Part shown: positions 58,293-64,000 of the stretch, piece by piece | Layout: each line of letters starts with the position of its first letter | Numbering within the stretch: the stretch's first letter is position 1 | Assembly: GCA_000697665.1 (NCBI GenBank) | Contig: KL197715.1 | Span: 1,138,706-1,202,705, forward strand | Length of the DNA: 64,000 nucleotides | From: Jaapia argillacea MUCL 33604 | Taxonomy: Eukaryota; Basidiomycota; Agaricomycetes; Jaapiales; Jaapiaceae | Direction: 5' to 3' | Position numbers and translations under genes: made by a program | Notes under the pieces: model-generated | Databases searched by the model: none | What the model was told of the DNA's origin: nothing | What the model saw: the letters and a program-made list of their open reading frames with translations, nothing else

Positions 58293-61200
58293 CTAACTTG
58301 TCGAGCCTTCTGTGGAAGTCGGGACAAGAGGACCAGCATGACTGGAATTCAGAGGAGTCGGGGGGTGGTTGTGGCGGCAGCCAGAGGCATGTTTCTGGCA
58401 TAGCAGATCAACATATATTCTGGTATAGTATGACCTTCGCGACACTACATACCTTCATTTGACCTGAGTCTCGAGACTTGTACTTGCAATAGATACATGC
58501 AAAGTACTGGTCCGAACCTCGCTGAACGACTCGCAAGTCTAAGGAACCGTCGGGATTGGGGAACTTTACCAAGCAAGATTGTTGGTGAGTTGTTTTCTGG
58601 TGCTGGCTGAGGGATACATCGAGGTGAATATTGCACTTGGTACAGAAAACGGGTGCTTTGGCGCTGACGGAGGCCGGCGCCGCGGCAGGAGCCTGAGCTT
58701 GACTGAGTTGCATGGGAACGAGATGCGGGTCTTGCGATAGGCCCAGGTTATTCGCTATCGGGAGTTGCGTATCCAGGCTAGCCCGAAGGTTGCACTAGTC
58801 ATAAAATGTAGTTAGACCCCGAAGCCGATGAGCAGGAAGAAAACTATGCGGACTTCGCAATCCTTGTTACGACAAGTAGGGCATGAGGGGACAGATTGGT
58901 CATGCTTGAAACGCTTGATCTGTGACTGTGCGGACATGTCCAATGGGTCTCCAAGTGCTCGCTTGGCGGCGCGAAGCGGACTGGATGCTATAGGGACTGG
59001 ACCTGAAGAATTCGATGGCCCACCTGCCCCTTCGGCTGCCATGGACCACTCAGGTGTCGTATCACTTTCCTGGGTTTGTGGTATCTCGTCGATTGTCTGT
59101 AAGTTTGACCAAAAGTAGAAGAATTGACATCAACACATGAGAATAATGGCGAAAGAACGCATACTGTCACATCCTTTCCTTGCTTCCTGCTCATGATTTG
59201 AGCCCTCAGGGAGCGCTTCCAACGAATTTCAAATGTTTATGAGCTGGTTGAAAGAGACAAACCAGAAGGCATACCTCTAATTGTACCTGAAACTTCGAGA
59301 TCATATCGGGAACAGACGGTTCACCAGATGTGAGTTCTCTATCTCTTTCAGCCTGTGCTACCGCTATTGCGAAGCGAAAATTCTGAAGAAAATGAAACGC
59401 CATTGAGGACACCTCCAGTCCTGTAGTTTAACACATACCGAGATTTGTGTCGCTTGCTCCACGCAAACGCGATGAGCCAAGGCCAAAGCCTCCTTTAGGG
59501 TAGAGAATATTGGTCTAGACAAAGGGAGAAAAACTTGAGCAATGACCCACCTGCATATCCGTCTGTTGCTTCGTCAGAGCGTGGCTGACAGCGGTCAAGT
59601 CTCGGGACAGCTGAGCTTTGTCTGAATGAGATGCTGAGAGCTGCTTCTGTAGAGCCTGAGGGGAGGTTTAGGACATGGCAGAGAAGTATCTGAAGTAAAA
59701 ACACCGCGAAAAGTCGACGTACCTCTACAGTCTGTTTGCTCGTAGCCTGCAAATCAGTCGCGTCGCGCAGCTCTTCGTCCATTCGGGTTTGTGCCACTTT
59801 ACCCAGCGCCATGTCTGTTTGCAAAGCCTTTGTGACAAGAATCAGAGGCAGGAGCCCAGACAGTGCGAGGTTAGAAGACTCACCTCGAGGGCGTTCTTCT
59901 CTACTGACAGTGCGACGTTTGCGACGTAAAGCTGATACGAAAGACGGCCATCCTCTGAATGAGAAGCTGATAGCTCGTTGTGCAATTTCTGAAGTTGATT
60001 GTGCGTGAGAGAACGGCCCAGGAGTGAGATGGGTCAAATATTGGTTCAATACCTGTATCTGAGTTTCTTGATCAGCATAAAGGGCCTGACAAGTGGTTAA
60101 CTCTTCCTAAGAGAACACGTGGAATGAGTACACTCTGAATCCACGAAAGCACCGAATGCGAACCTCCAGTATTTTACGTTTTGCATCGACCTCCAAAAAC
60201 TCTTGTTCTCGGTGAACTTGTTCAGTCTTAAGCGTTTCAACGGTGTATTTCAGGGTCTAAAGGCCCCAAAACAAGAGGGATAAGCGAATGGTATGTGTGG
60301 GGGAGCTATAAACACACGTACATCGATCTCCCTTGCCTGCGCCTGAATGATGTTTTCGCCCTGTTGTAATGCCTGAGCACTAATCTGTGATGGTTAAATT
60401 AGAAACTCAGCAACAGAGGTTGAGGTCGGGTGAAACGAACTTCTTGTTCTTCGGCTTGTTTCGCAAGCACCTGGCGCAATTCCTGTAATGCGATATCTCG
60501 TTCGGAACGAACCACATCCAAGGCTGACTGCAGGCTCTAGTCAAGAACAGCCAAGAGTTACTAGCAGAAGCCGGGGAGATGATGCCCCGGACGTACTTGG
60601 ATCTGCTGTTCTTGGGCCGTTCTGACAGCATAGGCCTCCGCGAGTCGATCCTACCAGCGCGTCAGCGATCCAACTAACTTATAAAGGGGGAAATCGGAGA
60701 CAGACCTCTGATTCACGTTTGTAGTTTCCGATAGTTTCTCGATGTTCGCGTGACAAGTTGGTTTGTTCGTCGTTAGCAGATTCCAAGGCCCTCTGCAGTC
60801 CCTGTCGACAATATTATTTAGTCAGAGGAGGAGAGACATAGGGACAATCAGAAACCATTACCTTAATTGTCTCAGCTTGCTCTTCTTGAGAAAGGTGCGA
60901 GGCGACTAGAGCGTCCTACAAATATCGAAATATTAGTCAGTGCAGAAGAGTGGATGGATGGTGGCCCTAGTACCTCTAGATGTTGTATCTGCATACCCAA
61001 GTCCATGCGGACAGAGAGTACCTCATGTAAAGTGCAGTCATTCTGGGATATATGCATAAATAATCATAGACTTCGACGTAAGATAAAAACAGAGTCGAGA
61101 ACTTACCGCTATTTGTTCCGCTTGGGCTGTTTGGGCCTCGTACAGAGCACGCTGAAAGAGCGATGCCGTCTTGTCAGATGCTTAGCTGGGAGATGTAAAC

Positions 61201-61717
61201 GTGTCCGAACCTGTAGGGCATGAGACTCCTCCTTCGATTCCTCAAGGTCCTGTTTCAAGGTCTGGAAAAATATAAGAAGATTGTTGAGAGAAGTTCACAT
61301 TCGCCAACCTGAATACATCCCAGGACACTCTTCAGCCGTCTCTTAAGTGCATCCTCCCTGTTCTAAACAAAAAATTAGGGAGATAAAAACAGGGTTACGG
61401 GAAGGCACACCTCGCATTTGTTCAGCTCCTCTCGAACCATTGCGACTTCCGAGTCGCCGCCATTGAATACGAATGAGTTGTTTGCAATCTCGTGAAGAGG
61501 TACACCCGTCACCATGAGAGAGACCAGTCTGTTCGGCTCGTAATATTAGAGTCGTCGTTACCCTTGAGATTTTCAAAAGGGCGACGCTAATTCTCGCGAG
61601 TATGTCTAGGGGTTTGACCCAGAAGACGTAAGTAGCTTCGGACTCCAGGTTCGTGAAGTGATCGTTGGGAAGAGGTGACAGAAAGTTGGTAGCCCTAGAC
61701 GTAGAAGGAAGGAACAC
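58293..61717 (-). CDS. Intron-rich long coiled-coil protein with C-terminal zinc-finger-like cluster
   Basis: On the minus strand many short exons (about 40-130 nt) separated by 50-60-nt introns give one heptad-like series. It includes SNDEQTNLSREHRETIGNYK, ERDIALQELRQVLAKQAEEQ, NIIQAQAREIDTLKYTVETL, KTEQVHREQEFLEVDAKRKI and ATQISNFRFAIAVAQAERDR. An early exon has SRATNFLSPLPNDHFTNLES and VFWVKPLDILARISVALLKI. Near the end lie GPVPIASSPLRAAKRALGDP and SCPTCRNKDCEVR, then FCTKCNIHLDVSLSQHQKT and FACIYCKYKSRD. A final intron leads to SGQMKKHASGCRHN, completing a C-x2-C...H-x4-C pattern, and a stop at 58293. The start is unresolved, as the 5' exon lies near 61700-61860. It is likely a nuclear or structural scaffold; the family is uncharacterised. 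Confidence 0.6.
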
Positions 61718-62126
61718 TGTAGTCTAGATAAAAGAGAAGTTGTGGCCAGTGGCCTCGTTTGAAGGAGAGATGGATAATTGAAATACTGGAATGATCTACG
61801 CGGTCGACGCGTTATGGGCGCTTGCTTGTTCGTGTAGCTGTCAGGTGACAACTCCGTCACACCAGAGTCACGTCCTTCTTGGTTCCATCCTGTTCCCTCT
61901 CTCCTGGAGGGGCCGATATTACACTGTGTGATCTCTGTTTTAATGCCACCTTCACGACAAAGCTCTTATTCTGCGCGCGCTAATTCCGAGAGGCAGCAAA
62001 GTCAAGTTTGTGGATGACTGAGTTCTCGTGCTCATGCCACCGCAGTTGTCTCCTTTCACTGAGGCCACCCCGGTGGACTGTGGCATATATTGACCGCCAT
62101 GGCTCTAATCGTCCCAATGTCTCCTT

Positions 62127-62660
62127 ATGCTGCATTCCCTCTATCTGCTGGATCTTTCCAGGATGTTTGTCAATACCTGGCCGAAAATCTCGTTGCCCCC
62201 CCTCAACCCGGACGCCGCACAATCGGAAGGTGACGAGTCTCAACATGCATACATCGATCCCATAAAGACATCGAAAGACCCTGGGATCGCCTTCACACCC
62301 GTGGTAAGTCGCGTTCACATCGATATACTCAGACTGCCTGACATAGCTAAATCGTGCAGGGGACATTCCCTCCGAGTCCTTATATTGCCAATCAGTTAAT
62401 GAAGTGGGACTGTACGGTCCGTCATGACAAGTCACTGTTCAACTCAAAACATCGGGGTACCCTGTCTCCAACGAATATCAAGACACCTCGCGTTCCTTTG
62501 CCGTATCGTGGTGGCTTTCTCAACGACGCCTCCGTACCGCCTATCGAATTCTTTGTAAACGGAGATATTCAGTGTATAGCATTCTATGATCGACCGCGGA
62601 TCTGGATGGATCGCAGTGATGACCGCTCACCTTTCCCCAACGGAATGCTGCGATTGATGT
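62127..62660 (+). pseudogene. AFYDR family protein, copy 2, 3'-truncated
   Basis: From ATG 62127 (MLHSLYLLDLSRMFVNTWPK) the frame runs through DAAQSEGDESQHAYIDPIKT. A GTAAGT...GTGCAG intron (62304-62359) leads to TFPPSPYIANQLMKWDCTVR, TPRVPLPYRGGFLNDASV and IQCIAFYDRPRIWMDRSDDR, then LRLMS. This matches the middle of the 33.5-kb gene (VAFYDRDYVLMDGKEDP, with the same order of Pro-rich and AFYDR parts). The WPVYERV part and everything after it are missing. Beyond about 62660 the DNA instead matches a glycosidase gene on the other strand. The first Met may not be the original start. Confidence 0.5.
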
Positions 62661-63397
62661 CAGTGTGTTCCTACGCTCCCAAGCTGTACCCTACTAACAG
62701 TATGTATCCAGTGGCCGGGTGGAGGATTGAGGATTGGGTTGGGGTGAAGGAGTGGGTGTTTAGGCCGCAGGCTGGAAGAGCCCAGTAGGGGGCACCTGAG
62801 CCGCCGGAGAAGCGGGATCACTGGAAAGAGGTTAGATGGGGGAGAGGGAGGGGGGCGGGGGGAACATACGATGTCATGATGTGGATCCATGTACACTTTG
62901 AAACCGAATTCTTTACATTTTTGGAGGAGGCGGACTGTGTGCTCCACAAAGTCGTAGTCGTACTTTCCGCTATATCCCAAGTATGCGTATTGCAAGACCA
63001 GAAGAAGAAAAAGACGACTGACGGTCCTTCGTGTTCCAAACTCCCAGGTAACGACGTTTCTCAACATGTTATACCCCTAGCCTCTCAGCCTCGCCAAAAG
63101 GATATCCGCACTGCCATCGTCGAGATTCAAGGGTCTCGCTTCAAAACTCTCGCCTCCTTCCTCTGCAGCCTCCCAAAAACCATCAAGGACTTGTGAGGGC
63201 TGACCGATGGGAGATTTGCAAAAGCCTGATAGGTTGACACCGCGTAATAACAGAGTCCTGCCGGTTGTCGACAGAGTGTTCGTGGGTGGTGTGGATGTAG
63301 TAGTCGGGTGTTGGCCGCGAGGTGGCGGGGGATGTTCGTGGGACTGGTGGTGCCGTGCCTCACAGCTTGAGCTTGGAGCAACAACAGATCGTACCAC
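62660..63397 (-). pseudogene. Decayed 5' fragment of a GH5 endoglycoceramidase/steryl-glucosidase-like gene
   Basis: The minus strand reads [92 protein letters not shown] and SRFSGGSGAPYWALPACGLN. This is the start of the family that includes the fungal ergosteryl-β-glucosidase EgCrP2/EGH1. It has no ATG in frame at the expected start. A TAG replaces the Trp after ARLRG, two bases are missing after VVTWE, and a TGA replaces the Trp before SRFSGG. It ends abruptly near HPATGYI, at about 62710-62660. Both stop codons fit Trp TGG changed by G-to-A. The catalytic glutamates, which lie further on in the family, are absent. It is a dead host-gene fragment. Confidence 0.75.
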
Positions 63398-63399
63398 AT

Positions 63400-64000
63400 T
63401 ACTAATATGGAAATTTGTATTTCACGTGGTCGGCTTCCGATCGACGGGTTATTGTCGGTGCGTCATTGCACAGCCACTCCACTCTTCCCGCTGCTTCCTG
63501 TTTGCAATTGAATCTTGCACTCGACGGTTGAAACACACTTGCATCCTACTCCCTCTTTCCTCAGTCGTTTTCTTGCCACTATCGCATGTCGCCATAAACG
63601 TGGTGAATTGACCAATCTCACCGACTAGTACTACCACCACATCACACCCAGTGGCCCATGTCGGAAATTTCTAAACTGCCTTATCAGGCAAAGTCCTGAT
63701 AAGACCATGATCATGGACCTTATCACGGCAACCAGCGGTTGATAAGCCAATGACAAGATATCTTAAATTGCCGATGTAAATCTGATGACCGGATTTTCAG
63801 GACGTTCGGTACATCTCATGGGTTGTTTCTTGCTTTCACATTTGCAAACTGTATCTGGTGCACACTGGCTCTGTAAATACGGCTTTGCGAACCTTGTCGA
63901 ATCCTCAGATACAAGGGAGACTGGTTGTCTCCATCTTACTTTCCTTCCCTCGAGAATCTCAATCTCTCAAACAAAGTGTTGCCCGCCTCTTGTTGTAAAG
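63400..64000. other. Right edge, no gene; possible start of a repeat element
   Basis: No coding exon is supported. From about 63660 (TGTCGGAAATTTC) the sequence is LTR-like in style: short inverted words around TTATCAGG and CCTGATAAG (63680-63702), TGTAAATACGGC at about 63872, and a C/T-rich stretch with CTCAATCTCTCAAACA near 63958-63973. With no second copy in view this remains a guess. Confidence 0.3.

Noticed and set aside
1-64000. tRNA, rRNA or CRISPR features
   Set aside because: No tRNA-like cloverleaf with a TTCRANNC box, no rRNA signature and no regularly spaced identical repeats were seen while reading. I could not run a covariance search.

Overview
This window is nuclear DNA of a basidiomycete, most likely an Agaricomycete. 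Genes are split by many short introns (about 50-70 nt, GTRNGT...YAG). The lineage markers are KDZ and hAT transposons, a DUF6535 protein, F-box/LRR-like genes and expanded families of unknown function. No rRNA, tRNA or CRISPR array was seen. The species is not identified.

Left third (1-20.6 kb): a nest of mobile elements with three levels. A broken Ty3/Gypsy chromovirus-type fossil (about 0.87-4.93 kb plus a short tail at 20.48-20.55 kb) was entered near its 3' LTR by a hAT DNA transposon (4.93-20.48 kb). The hAT was in turn entered by a 9.9-kb KDZ transposon (9.14-19.01 kb). The KDZ element shows matching inverted ends, arrays of the palindrome TTGTACAA inside both ends, a KDZ transposase, a Pro-rich protein with an RNase H1 N-terminal-like end, and a divergent cargo gene of a widespread agaricomycete family.

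Middle (20.6-36.2 kb): ordinary chromosomal genes. These are a conserved membrane protein of unknown function, a MARVEL-like four-helix membrane protein, a complete eIF2A gene (652 aa, 7 exons), a DUF6535 protein, a small conserved unknown protein and a complete RCE1 CAAX protease (310 aa, 6 exons).

Right (36.4-54.6 kb): a cluster of related P-loop GTPase genes in mixed orientation, interrupted and bounded by two copies of an F-box/LRR-like gene. The cluster holds six G domains in five genes. Three genes (A, B, C) join the G domain to a C-terminal module with HEY, LRLER and NC[WF]WY motifs, which looks like a permuted papain-fold (NlpC/P60-LRAT-like) enzyme by motif order only. One gene carries two G domains in tandem, and one carries a G domain alone. 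All six lack a recognisable NKxD guanine-specificity motif. This is the best candidate here for an undescribed system.

Far right (55-64 kb): an MFS transporter (530 aa, 13 exons, one of 16 nt), a very intron-rich coiled-coil protein with a C-terminal zinc-finger-like cluster, and a junction where a second, truncated copy of the 33.5-kb unknown gene meets a decayed 5' fragment of a GH5 endoglycoceramidase-like gene.
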